DNA of 59,346 nucleotides from an uncultured Bacteroidaceae bacterium (GTDB lineage Bacteria; Bacteroidota; Bacteroidia; Bacteroidales; Bacteroidaceae): positions 1 through 59,346 of the forward strand of contig CAJOGQ010000003.1 in the NCBI GenBank assembly GCA_905234125.1. The letters run 5' to 3'. Made by a program: the position numbers and the translations under genes. Shown in pieces: positions 18,070 to 25,963 of this stretch. Under the pieces are notes generated by a model. The model was not told the DNA's origin and ran no database searches. It saw only the letters and a list, made by a program, of their open reading frames with translations. Every line of letters starts with the position of its first letter. Within the stretch, counting starts at the first letter, position 1.

Positions 18070-19173
18070 ATGGATAATCAACAGCAATATAACGAACCTC
18101 AGGAGCAGGAAGAAGATAGCCATATTGACTATAAGGCTATACTTGCTGCCCTGAAAAAGCGTAAGAGCCTCTACAAGAAAGTGCTTCCCATCACATTTGT
18201 GGTGGCATGCATCATTATGCTCTCCATTCCTAATTATTATACTTGTGAAGTGCAGTTGGCACCTGAGTTGTCCACCAGTAGAAGCAGTAGTTCTATCAGT
18301 GCATTGGCTTCCCAATTTGGATTGAAGATGGGATCTGGAGTCATGGGTAACTCTGAAGCCCTCTATCCTACACTCTATCCAGATTTGGTCAATTCGACCG
18401 ATTTCAAGGTAAGTCTATTTAATATTCCTGTCCACAAGAAAGATAGTACTCGTGTGACGAGTTACTATGATTATCTGATGAATGATCAGAAAGAACCTTG
18501 GTGGAGCAGTGCTATTGGTGCTGCTGTGGAGGGATTGGTGAGTCTTCTTCCTTTGGAAGAGGATACCATTGATGAGCACCATGTGGATCCCTTCCAGTTG
18601 ACAAAATTGCAGACAATGATAGTTAAATCTTTGGAAAAGAAGGTGGTCTGCGATGTGGACAACAAGACGCTTGTCATTACTATTTCGGTGACAGACCAAG
18701 ACCCGCTTATTTGTGCCACAATGGCCGACTCTGTGAAAGCCCGTCTGCAAGACTTCATCACAGAATACCGTACCAAGAAAGCTCGTGTGGATCTGGAATA
18801 CAATCAGAAATTGTACGAGGAGGCTAAAGTGCGTTACGACGAAGCTCGCGAGAAATATGCCACTTATGCTGATGCCAATCAAGAGTTGATGTATCAGACT
18901 GATCGCACCAGACTCATCAATCTTGAGAACGACATGCAACTCAAATACAACGCCTACAATTCTATGGCACAGCAACTCATTGCCTCCGAGGCCAAAGTAC
19001 AAGAGGAAACACCTTCCTTCACGACTTTGCAGAGTGCTACAGTGCCAGTGAAAAAGGCGGGACCTGCACGCAGCAAGATCGTATTGATCATTCTCTTCTT
19101 GGCGTTCCTTTGCACCTCAGCATGGATTCTTCATAAAGAAGGCCAGCTGAAGCCGTTGTTGGGACTCTCATAA
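18070..19173 (+). CDS. Wzz/PCP-type chain-length and export co-polymerase
   Basis: This 367-aa inner-membrane protein has a first membrane helix at about residues 40-60 (LPITFVVACIIMLSIP), a periplasmic domain with a coiled coil (about 245-300), and a second helix near 342-358 after a PVKKAGPA segment. This is the PCP (Wzz domain) plan. It stops soon after the second helix, so the cytoplasmic BY-kinase domain of Wzc-type proteins is missing. It should pair with the Wza-like channel encoded just upstream and set polymer length or export. Confidence 0.8.
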   Translation: MDNQQQYNEPQEQEEDSHIDYKAILAALKKRKSLYKKVLPITFVVACIIMLSIPNYYTCEVQLAPELSTSRSSSSISALASQFGLKMGSGVMGNSEALYPTLYPDLVNSTDFKVSLFNIPVHKKDSTRVTSYYDYLMNDQKEPWWSSAIGAAVEGLVSLLPLEEDTIDEHHVDPFQLTKLQTMIVKSLEKKVVCDVDNKTLVITISVTDQDPLICATMADSVKARLQDFITEYRTKKARVDLEYNQKLYEEAKVRYDEAREKYATYADANQELMYQTDRTRLINLENDMQLKYNAYNSMAQQLIASEAKVQEETPSFTTLQSATVPVKKAGPARSKIVLIILFLAFLCTSAWILHKEGQLKPLLGLS

Positions 19174-19201
19174 TAATAGGTTAAATTAAATTCAAACGCT
19201 T

Positions 19202-19933
19202 ATGCTGTTGTCATTCTTCCAACTCAGTTCAAAAAAGAAATTGATTGACACGGGAATATTCAAGGGTGCTACCGATTGGCATAGTCACATTCTTCCCGGT
19301 GTCGATGACGGAATCCATAATATGGCAGATTCCTTGGCTGTTCTTGATTATTATGAGGAGATTGGCATCAGCGAGGTGTGGCTGACTCCTCACATTATGG
19401 AGGATATACCCAACACGCCAGATGAACTCCGTGCCCGCTTCCAAGAACTGCAGGAAGCCTATCAAGGTTCTATCCAGTTACACTTGGCTGCGGAGAATAT
19501 GATTGACAACCTTTTCAATGAACGTCTGGAGGCCAAAGAACTCTTGCCCATTGGTGCCAAGGGTGATCATTTGCTGGTGGAAACCTCCTATTTCCAGCCT
19601 CCCATTGACCTTCGTGGCACGCTGGAACGCATCAAAGAGGCTGGCTATACGCCCATTCTCGCCCATCCAGAGCGTTATCGCTACATGAATGATTCGGACT
19701 ATGAATATCTTGTCTCGAAGAATATCAAGTTGCAGTTGAACATTGTCTCTCTTGCTGGAGGCTATGGGAAGCCTGCACAGGAGAAGGCACAGATGTTGCT
19801 CTCCAAGAGATATTACAATTTCTTTGGGTCAGACCTTCACTTCCTTCCTCATTTCATGCAGGCCATCAACTCTAAGGCTGTCAAGAAGGAATATGCGACA
19901 CTGCTCCCCAACATTCAGAACACCCTCGTGTAG
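19202..19933 (+). CDS. PHP-domain tyrosine phosphatase (CpsB/YwqE type)
   Basis: This 243-aa metal-dependent phosphatase has the PHP metal ligands: DWHSHILPGVDDG (D25, H27, H29, D35), LTPHIMED, LLVETSYFQPP, ILAHPERYRY and SDLHFLPH. In Gram-positive capsule systems CpsB removes phosphate from the BY-kinase CpsD; in Bacteroidetes the same family is found in capsule export operons. No tyrosine kinase is encoded in this operon, so the substrate kinase must be elsewhere or the enzyme has another target. It converges with the WbqC-like gene 13 nt away, with no obvious terminator between. Confidence 0.88.
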   Translation: MLLSFFQLSSKKKLIDTGIFKGATDWHSHILPGVDDGIHNMADSLAVLDYYEEIGISEVWLTPHIMEDIPNTPDELRARFQELQEAYQGSIQLHLAAENMIDNLFNERLEAKELLPIGAKGDHLLVETSYFQPPIDLRGTLERIKEAGYTPILAHPERYRYMNDSDYEYLVSKNIKLQLNIVSLAGGYGKPAQEKAQMLLSKRYYNFFGSDLHFLPHFMQAINSKAVKKEYATLLPNIQNTLV

Positions 19934-19946
19934 GCAGCATTAAAGC

Positions 19947-20549
19947 TCATTGTGCTTGTTGTGTGAGGATGAGCGTGCTCTCCTTACCCATGTTAAAAAT
20001 TAAATCAATAATGCTGAGGTTGGGCAAGAAGCCGTGCTTCTGCTGAAATACTTGGTAATAGGGAATAGGATGAAAATCCTTTTCGGAAACGGCTGATTCA
20101 TTCGAATGAGCCGTTAATCCTATATAATAAGATGTACGCGCGAGGTTGGGGCTGATGTCGAGGAGTTCGCAACACTTTCCAATCAGTGCTTCATTGAAAT
20201 CTACCAAGAAGTCCCAATGATGCTCATACATAGGGCGGATATCATCCTGCAGATACTCGAAGAACGGTGAGTTATAGTAACTCGTCTCCAAAGCATACCA
20301 ATGCTGGTGTTGCCAATCGCAGTGTGTGCTGATGCGTACATCCTTCATCTGACATTTCCCACTTACAAATGTACTGCGGTCAATCGGAATAGACAAGTTC
20401 AGCAAGCCATTGGGTGAATCAATCGTACAGCGGTTACGAATCGTCTGCTTCTGATAGTTCTCGTACTGTTCTATGCAAATTGGTTCGCCAGTCATAAGAT
20501 TGACGAACCAACTGATAGGGGGTAAATATGCACTTGGAAGTACTACCAT
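19947..20549 (-). CDS. WbqC-like family protein
   Basis: This 200-aa protein opens VVLPSAYLPPISWFVNLM, and has SPNGLLNLSIPI and FEYLQDDIRPMY segments typical of the WbqC-like family. Members are named after an O-antigen cluster gene but have no well-established reaction; some may be enzymes acting on sugar or amino-sugar substrates. It lies 25 nt after lepB on the same transcript, an arrangement (dapB-lepB-wbqC) common in Bacteroidales. Confidence 0.8.
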   Translation of the reverse strand: MVVLPSAYLPPISWFVNLMTGEPICIEQYENYQKQTIRNRCTIDSPNGLLNLSIPIDRSTFVSGKCQMKDVRISTHCDWQHQHWYALETSYYNSPFFEYLQDDIRPMYEHHWDFLVDFNEALIGKCCELLDISPNLARTSYYIGLTAHSNESAVSEKDFHPIPYYQVFQQKHGFLPNLSIIDLIFNMGKESTLILTQQAQ

Positions 20550-20574
20550 TATTTGATGATATCCATCATTACCA

Positions 20575-22062
20575 TCACTTGATATTATCTACCCAAGTGA
20601 ACAATCGTTTCCATCTCACACCATGCGACTTTCCATATCTGTCTGTGACGAGTGAGAGCCAAATGAACAAAGGTTTGCCCACCACATGGTCTTCGGGTAC
20701 AAAACCCCAATAACGGCTGTCGGCAGAGTTGTGGCGGTTGTCACCCATCATCCAGTAGTAGTCCATCTTGAAGGTGTATTCGTTGGTCTGCTTGCCATTG
20801 ATGTAAATCTGGCCATCCTTCACCTCCAGGGTATTGTTCTCATACACACGGATGGGACGTTCGTAAATGGCAAGGTTGTCCAAAGTCAGTTTCACGCTCT
20901 GTCCCTTGGCTGGAATCCAGATGGGGCCATAGTTGTCACGTGTCCAGCCATATTGGTGATTCAGGGGGTAAAGATTGCCCCAATAGCCATCCTTCACCTC
21001 CACCACGCTGTCGCAGAATTCCTTGTTGGAACGAAGAGCCTCCACAGCCATGTGGGTGAGTGGGATGCCACGTGTATGGTCAAGTATCTTGTCACGGTCT
21101 TCATCGCTGATGTTCAGGTCATCACACATGTCATCAGTGAGCACCTGATTGTTGCGTGTGTACACCTTATAATTGAACTGTGCAAACGAGGGAGTCTCCT
21201 GCTTCTTTCCGTCTACATAGATGATTTTGTCCTTGATCTGGAGGGTTTGGCCTGGCAGACCCACACAACGCTTCACATAATTTTCCCTTCTGTCAGCAGG
21301 ACGGGTGGTCACACTGCCGTACACATTGGTTTTGGAGGCCACAATTTGCTTTCCAATGCCATAAAGCTGGTTCCACATCTGCTCTTGCTCATCTCTCTTC
21401 AACGTTTCCATCAGCGGTACCTCATAGCCCTGTTCCGCGGCCGCCATACTTCCCTCTTCATAGCAGAGGCTGTAGTAGTCACCATTGTACGAAACGGCCA
21501 CCGTATCTCCTGCTGGGTAATTGAACACCACAATGTCTCCCCATTCCACTTTGCCAAAGCCCTTCACGCGGCGATATTCCCACTGAGGCCATTCGATGTA
21601 CGACTTGCAGTTCAGCATCGGGATAGTGTGCTGTGTCAAGGGCATAGTGAGGGGTGTCTGCGGAATGCGTGGACCATAACTCATCTTGCTCACCAGCAGG
21701 AAGTCGCCTGTCATCAACGTCTTCTCCAACGATGATGAGGGAATCTGATAATTCTGGAAGAAGAAATTGTTGACGAAGTACACAGCCACCAAGGCAAACA
21801 CGATAGCATCCACCCAACTCATAATGGTGCGTGCTACATCACTCTCCAGTTCCTTCCACCATGTCCACTTGATTTTCTTGGTGATATACACGTCATAGAT
21901 GAAGGGCACCACAATCAGTCCCCACCACGACTTCACCCAATAGAGGAAAGCCAAATAGCAGGCGGTTGCCACGCCAAACTTCACCCATTTCCATCCTGCC
22001 CAAGTGGGCTTCTCGGCATCTTTGTTCCGAGCTTTCTTGAAATTCTTATAATCAAATGCCAT
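20575..22062 (-). CDS. lepB: Signal peptidase I
   Basis: This 495-aa membrane serine protease removes signal peptides from exported proteins on the periplasmic side. Hydrophobic N-terminal segments lie at about 28-60 and 82-100. The catalytic Ser is S111 in QIPSSSLEKTL (the usual SM is SL here) and the catalytic Lys is K264 in YVKRCVGLPGQTL. MMGDNRHNSADSRYWGFV is the conserved C-terminal box. At nearly 500 residues it matches the enlarged Bacteroidetes form, with a long insertion between the boxes. It is second in the dapB-lepB-wbqC operon, 3 nt after dapB. Confidence 0.93.
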   Translation of the reverse strand: MAFDYKNFKKARNKDAEKPTWAGWKWVKFGVATACYLAFLYWVKSWWGLIVVPFIYDVYITKKIKWTWWKELESDVARTIMSWVDAIVFALVAVYFVNNFFFQNYQIPSSSLEKTLMTGDFLLVSKMSYGPRIPQTPLTMPLTQHTIPMLNCKSYIEWPQWEYRRVKGFGKVEWGDIVVFNYPAGDTVAVSYNGDYYSLCYEEGSMAAAEQGYEVPLMETLKRDEQEQMWNQLYGIGKQIVASKTNVYGSVTTRPADRRENYVKRCVGLPGQTLQIKDKIIYVDGKKQETPSFAQFNYKVYTRNNQVLTDDMCDDLNISDEDRDKILDHTRGIPLTHMAVEALRSNKEFCDSVVEVKDGYWGNLYPLNHQYGWTRDNYGPIWIPAKGQSVKLTLDNLAIYERPIRVYENNTLEVKDGQIYINGKQTNEYTFKMDYYWMMGDNRHNSADSRYWGFVPEDHVVGKPLFIWLSLVTDRYGKSHGVRWKRLFTWVDNIK

Positions 22063-22065
22063 ACC

Positions 22066-22821
22066 TTAAAATTTGAAGAGGTCATCTGTACTCAACAGAC
22101 CTTCATGCTGTGCTGTAAACTCTGCTGCAATCACAGCACCCAAGGCAAAACCCTGACGGGAGTGCGCATCGTGGGTGATGGTGATTTGGTCTGCCTCGCT
22201 GTTCCACGTGATGGAATGGATGCCAGGCACCTCATCTCTTCTGATAGAGCTGATGGGGAGCAAGTCATTGGCCACTTCGTCCGTGCCTTCCACCGTTCCG
22301 TCAGGCTGTTGCAAATAGCCCATTGTCCAGTCTTTCTTGCGGTCGAGGCGTTCCACAATCTGCTCTGCCAGCGTGATGCCTGTGCCCGAAGGATGGTCAA
22401 GTTTGTGGATATGGTGGGTTTCCTCTTCCTTCACGTCATACTGAGGGAACGCATTCATGATATTGGCCAGATACTTGTTCACGGCGCTGAAAATCGCCAC
22501 GCCCACCGAGTAATTGCTTGCCCAGAAGAGCGTCTTGCCACCCTCCGTACAAGCTTTCTTCACGTCCTCACCATGTTCCTTCAGCCATCCCGTACTGCCA
22601 CTCACCACCTTCACGCCGGCTTTCCAAGCCTTCAGGTAGTTGTCGTAGGCCGTCATGGGAGTGGTGAACTCAATCGCTACATCGGCACTGGCAAATGCTT
22701 CACTCTCAAAATCCTCCTGATTGTCTATGTCGATGATGCTCACGATTTCGTGACCTCGGCTACGGGCAATCTGCTCAATCATTTTGCCCATCTTGCCATA
22801 TCCTATCAATGCTATTTTCAT
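22066..22821 (-). CDS. dapB: 4-hydroxy-tetrahydrodipicolinate reductase
   Basis: This 251-aa enzyme reduces hydroxy-tetrahydrodipicolinate with NAD(P)H in the lysine and diaminopimelate pathway. It has the Rossmann motif MKIALIGYGKMGKMI (1-15), VKVVSGSTGWL, the active-site segment EEETHHIHKLDHPSGTG (His pair and Lys) and a C-terminal SRQGFALGAV. The start is at 22821; an upstream in-frame ATG at 22905 would lie beyond the TACCTTTG box. First gene of the operon that supplies cell-wall precursor synthesis and lepB. Confidence 0.95.
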   Translation of the reverse strand: MKIALIGYGKMGKMIEQIARSRGHEIVSIIDIDNQEDFESEAFASADVAIEFTTPMTAYDNYLKAWKAGVKVVSGSTGWLKEHGEDVKKACTEGGKTLFWASNYSVGVAIFSAVNKYLANIMNAFPQYDVKEEETHHIHKLDHPSGTGITLAEQIVERLDRKKDWTMGYLQQPDGTVEGTDEVANDLLPISSIRRDEVPGIHSITWNSEADQITITHDAHSRQGFALGAVIAAEFTAQHEGLLSTDDLFKF

Positions 22822-22864
22822 CTTTCTATCCTTTGTTTTTGATGTGAATTTGTAAAAAACACTG

Positions 22865-22872
22865 CAAAGGTA
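22865..22872 (-). promoter_or_regulatory. -7 box of dapB operon
   Basis: TACCTTTG on the minus strand, 43 nt before dapB. The upstream side is a TTTTCAC-type heptamer run (about 22879-22907) instead of a clear TTG. Confidence 0.5.
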
Positions 22873-22916
22873 CGGATTTTTCACTTTCCACTCCTCACTT
22901 TTCACTTAAAAAGATG

Positions 22917-22924
22917 TACCTTTG
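22917..22924 (+). promoter_or_regulatory. -7 box of the DUF2851 gene
   Basis: TACCTTTG 21 nt before the ATG at 22946. It shows that an apparent TTG start at 22922 cannot be used. Confidence 0.55.
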
Positions 22925-22945
22925 AACAAAATTTCACATAAAACC

Positions 22946-24262
22946 ATGGAACAACTACTGCATTATACGTGGAAACATAAGATTTTTCCCTTCCATGAAC
23001 TCCGCACCACCGACGGCCGTCTGTTGGAGGTGCTCAACCCTGGCATCCACAACACCGATGCAGGACCAGATTTCATAGGGGCGAAGATTAAGCTCGACGG
23101 CACCGAATGGGTGGGCAATGTGGAACTGCATCTGAAGACCAGCGACTGGTTCCGCCACCACCATGACACCGACTCCGCCTATGAGAACATCATCCTCCAT
23201 GTCGCCACCGACATCGACCAGCCCCTCTTCTATCCCAATGGGCAGGAGATTCCGCAGTTGCAACTCGACGTGCCGACCTACGTGCGGGAGAACTTTTCTG
23301 AACTCAGCCAGAACGACTGCCGACCCCGTTGTCGCAATGTGCTGGCTCATCTCTCCACCTTTCTGGTACACAACTGGATGACCTCCCTCACTCTCGAACG
23401 CTTTGAGGAACGCACCCGTCAGATCATGGAGCGCCGTGAAAGCCTCGACAAGAATTGGGAAGACACCTTCTTTGTCACTTTGGCACGCAACTTCGGCTTT
23501 GGTATCAATGGCGACGCCTTCGAGCAATGGGCACACTCCATTCCCATGATGGCTGTCGGCAAGCATCGCGACGACCTCTTCCAGATAGAAGCCATGTTCT
23601 TCGGACAGGCAGGACTCCTCGATGTTCACTACGAGGACGATTACTACCTGCGTCTGCAACGCGAATACCATTATCTTCGTCAGAAGTTCTCCCTCACCCC
23701 CATGAGTGGCAGTGCCTGGAAGTTCCTCCGGCTGCGTCCGCAGAACTTTCCACACATCCGCATAGCCCAACTCGCCATGCTCTACTACGAACAGCGCCTC
23801 AACCTCTCCCGACTCCTCAATGCCGATAACCTCAGCGAGATGGCTTCCCTGCTCCTCACCCATGTGAGCGACTACTGGCTCACCCACTACACCTTTGCCT
23901 CCCAACCCACCAAGCCCATCGAAAAGACCCTTTCGTCGTCCTCCATCCAGCTCATTCTCATCAACAGCGTTGCACCCATGCTCTTCGCCTACGGCAAATA
24001 CAAGTCCGACCAGACCCTCTGCGACCGAGCCTTCACCCTCTGGCAGCAGCTTGCTCCTGAGAACAACGCCATCATCCGCGACTGGACTTCTGTTGGCATC
24101 ACCTGCGAGAACGCTGCCGACACCCAAGCCCTAATCCAGCTCCATCGCAACTACTGCCTACGTCGAGATTGCCTCCGTTGCAAGTTCGGCTACGAATACA
24201 TCCGGCGCACCCCCGATTTCCTTCGCGAAGGTGAGACAGAAGAAGGGCAGACACCCTCTTGA
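22946..24262 (+). CDS. DUF2851 family protein
   Basis: This 438-aa protein belongs to DUF2851, widespread in Bacteroidetes and of unknown function. Its start (MEQLLHYTWKHKIFPF), GIHNTDAGPDFIGAKI and WVGNVELHLKTSDWFRH are family hallmarks. The C-terminus has four cysteines in NYCLRRDCLRCKFGYE (CxxxxxCxxC spacing), possibly binding a metal. There is no signal peptide, so it is probably cytoplasmic. It is divergent from dapB and stands alone before the tRNA genes. Confidence 0.85.
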   Translation: MEQLLHYTWKHKIFPFHELRTTDGRLLEVLNPGIHNTDAGPDFIGAKIKLDGTEWVGNVELHLKTSDWFRHHHDTDSAYENIILHVATDIDQPLFYPNGQEIPQLQLDVPTYVRENFSELSQNDCRPRCRNVLAHLSTFLVHNWMTSLTLERFEERTRQIMERRESLDKNWEDTFFVTLARNFGFGINGDAFEQWAHSIPMMAVGKHRDDLFQIEAMFFGQAGLLDVHYEDDYYLRLQREYHYLRQKFSLTPMSGSAWKFLRLRPQNFPHIRIAQLAMLYYEQRLNLSRLLNADNLSEMASLLLTHVSDYWLTHYTFASQPTKPIEKTLSSSSIQLILINSVAPMLFAYGKYKSDQTLCDRAFTLWQQLAPENNAIIRDWTSVGITCENAADTQALIQLHRNYCLRRDCLRCKFGYEYIRRTPDFLREGETEEGQTPS

Positions 24263-24277
24263 GTGACTGCCCCTTTC

Positions 24278-24353
24278 TGGCACGGGGTGAGGGACTCGAA
24301 CCCCCGACCCTCGGTTTTGGAGACCGATATTCTACCAACTAAACTAACCCCGT
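24278..24353 (-). tRNA. tRNA-Trp (CCA)
   Basis: On the minus strand a full cloverleaf is seen. The acceptor arms are ACGGGGT and ACCCCGT, the anticodon arm is TCGGT-CTCCAAA-ACCGA with anticodon CCA, and the T arm contains GGTTCGAGTCC. The discriminator is G, followed by an encoded CCA (24278-24280). Confidence 0.95.
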
Positions 24354-24391
24354 GTAGGTTGTCCTGTTCACCTTTCGCCCGACGCAAAAGC

Positions 24392-24466
24392 TGGTAGCTC
24401 CACCGGGAATCGAACCCGGATCTAATCTTTAGGAGAGATTTGTTCTATCCATTGAACTATGGGGCC
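24392..24466 (-). tRNA. tRNA-Arg (CCU) with an acceptor-stem mismatch
   Basis: The anticodon arm AATCT-CTCCTAA-AGATT gives anticodon CCU. The D stem is GTTC/GAAC, the T arm CCGGG/CCCGG, discriminator A, with encoded CCA at 24392-24394. The acceptor arms GGCCCCA and TGGAGCT pair with a G-U at 1-72 and a C-A mismatch at 4-69, which is unusual. It is probably co-transcribed with tRNA-Trp, 38 nt downstream. Confidence 0.9.
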
Positions 24467-24483
24467 ATCCCGTTTAGCGGCTG

Positions 24484-24491
24484 CAAAGGTA
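24484..24491 (-). promoter_or_regulatory. -7 box of the tRNA-Arg/tRNA-Trp unit
   Basis: TACCTTTG on the minus strand, 17 nt before the tRNA-Arg 5' end. The upstream side is an AAAAGTG-type heptamer run (24495-24529). Confidence 0.6.
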
Positions 24492-24531
24492 GGGAAAAAA
24501 AGTGAAAAACGAAAAAGGAAAAGTGAAAAAT

Positions 24532-24562
24532 TTGCTGCCATCAAAGAAAATTACTACCTTTG
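24532..24562 (+). promoter_or_regulatory. Promoter of the nucleoside-kinase-like gene
   Basis: TTG at 24532-24534, 20 nt, TACCTTTG at 24555-24562. The leader of about 75 nt is made almost entirely of heptamer repeats. Confidence 0.65.
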
Positions 24563-24570
24563 CATCCAAA

Positions 24571-24640
24571 TCTCAACCCTAAACTCTTAACCCTCAACTC
24601 TAAACTCTTAACCCTCAACTCTAAACTCTCAACCCTCAGC
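24571..24640. repeat. Heptamer repeat array in a leader (CTCAACC/CTAAACT/CTTAACC units)
   Basis: About ten consecutive 7-nt units of the pattern CTnAACY fill the leader, with a 21-nt higher-order period (CTCAACT, CTAAACT, CTTAACC). Similar units encode part of PBP4 at 40977-41012. Confidence 0.9.
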
Positions 24641-24643
24641 CAT

Positions 24644-25741
24644 ATGATATCCAACCGCAGTTCCGAAAAGTTCGAAGTGAACGGAGCCTTCATCAAGATC
24701 TCCGAACAACTCAAGCAGACCCTCTCAGGCAAGACGCTTGACGAGGCCATCCAATACCTTGTCGGTCGCATCAAAGGACGCTACCTTTTCACCAAGCGCC
24801 TCAAGACCGTCAGCATCTCCATTGGTATGATGAACAGCGCCATCGACCAAGGTGGAGCCGAACGAATGGTGAAAATCTCCGAGGCACTCCAGAGTCGGGG
24901 TATCCAGCTCATCGCCCAGGCCATCGCCAACCGGCCTCATGTCAAGGCCGTGCTCATCGCTGGTCCCTCCTCCAGCGGCAAGACCACCTTCAGCAAGAAA
25001 CTCAGCAGGGGACTCGAGCAACAAGGGCTTGAACCCCTCTGCATCTCCTTGGACGACTACTACGTGGATCGCGACAAGACACCCCTCGACGAGAAAGGCG
25101 ACTACGACTTCGAGAGCCTCTACGCCATCAACGTCAACCTCTTCCAGCAACACCTCAACCAACTCCTTCAAGGCGAGGAGATAGAACTGCCACGCTACGA
25201 CTTCTCCACCGGCCAGAGCCTGCTCAGCGGGAAGCGCCTGCGTCTCACCCCCAAGACCGTCCTCATCATGGAAGGCATCCACGGTCTCAATCCGCAACTT
25301 ACGGGAAGCATCCCCGCCGATGCCCTCTTCCGCATCTACATCTCCGGACTCACCGTGGCCAAGAACGACAATGGCTCCTACTATGGCACCACCGACAACC
25401 GCCTCATCCGTCGCATGGTGCGCGATGCCCAATTCCGTGCCACCACTGCCTCCGATACCCTTGCCCGCTGGCCATCCGTGCGACGCGGAGAAGACCGATG
25501 GATTGTGCCCTACCAGCAGAATGCCGACGTCAACTTCTGCACAGGCTTCCAGTACGAATTGGCTCTGCTCCGTCAGCATGCCATTCCGCTCCTGAAGGCC
25601 GTCCCCGAAACCGACCGCAACTATCGCGAGGCACAGCGTCTCCTCTGGGTCTGCAACCGTTTCCATCCCATCCCTGTCGATCTCTTGCCCCCCGACTCCC
25701 TTCTGCGCGAGTTCTTGGGCGGCAGTGCCTTCGAATACTGA
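24644..25741 (+). CDS. P-loop nucleoside kinase (uridine kinase/phosphoribulokinase family)
   Basis: This 365-aa protein has a Walker A motif GPSSSGKTTF (107-116), SLDDYYVDRD with the catalytic Asp, and VLIMEGIHGLNP (Walker B-like, as in uridine kinases). An N-terminal segment of about 100 residues contains TVSISIGMMNSAID. Family homologues in Bacteroidetes are often about 550 aa with an extra N-terminal TGS-like region; this copy lacks it. The start at 24644 follows the promoter and heptamer leader. The likely reaction is NTP-dependent phosphorylation of a nucleoside, but the substrate is not certain. Confidence 0.8.
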   Translation: MISNRSSEKFEVNGAFIKISEQLKQTLSGKTLDEAIQYLVGRIKGRYLFTKRLKTVSISIGMMNSAIDQGGAERMVKISEALQSRGIQLIAQAIANRPHVKAVLIAGPSSSGKTTFSKKLSRGLEQQGLEPLCISLDDYYVDRDKTPLDEKGDYDFESLYAINVNLFQQHLNQLLQGEEIELPRYDFSTGQSLLSGKRLRLTPKTVLIMEGIHGLNPQLTGSIPADALFRIYISGLTVAKNDNGSYYGTTDNRLIRRMVRDAQFRATTASDTLARWPSVRRGEDRWIVPYQQNADVNFCTGFQYELALLRQHAIPLLKAVPETDRNYREAQRLLWVCNRFHPIPVDLLPPDSLLREFLGGSAFEY

Positions 25742-25814
25742 TTCAAGACCTGCTCATCAGAAAACAGAATTCTGAGTCATTTTTGGTTTTGAGTTAGCTT
25801 GAAAAAAACGGGTT

Positions 25815-25902
25815 GACGAGCCGGAGCCTCAAGGGCATTGAGCCGGTAGCTCAAAGGCGACGAGCTGGTGGGTCAAAGGCGTTGAGGCGGTGGCTGAAAA
25901 AG
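25815..25902. repeat. Array of four 22-nt hairpin units (locus 2)
   Basis: Units start at 25815, 25837, 25859 and 25881. The last three begin ATT, GAC and GTT, the same order as the last three at locus 1. A block with AGAATTCTGAGTCATTTTTG lies just upstream (about 25749-25785), after the kinase stop. Confidence 0.85.
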
Positions 25903-25926
25903 TGAGTGCTCATTAACATTGACAAT

Positions 25927-25953
25927 GAAGCCCGACTCATCTGGTCGGGCTTC
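25927..25953. terminator. Hairpin between convergent genes
   Basis: A perfect 10-bp stem, GAAGCCCGAC (25927-25936) with GTCGGGCTTC (25944-25953), lies 10 nt from the stop of the minus-strand gene. T-runs are weak on both strands. Confidence 0.6.
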
Positions 25954-25963
25954 GTCGTTAAAG

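Noticed and set aside
22922..22945. TTG upstream starts (also at 24560, 56212)
   Set aside because: Each lies inside or overlaps the -7 promoter box, so it cannot be in the mRNA from that promoter.
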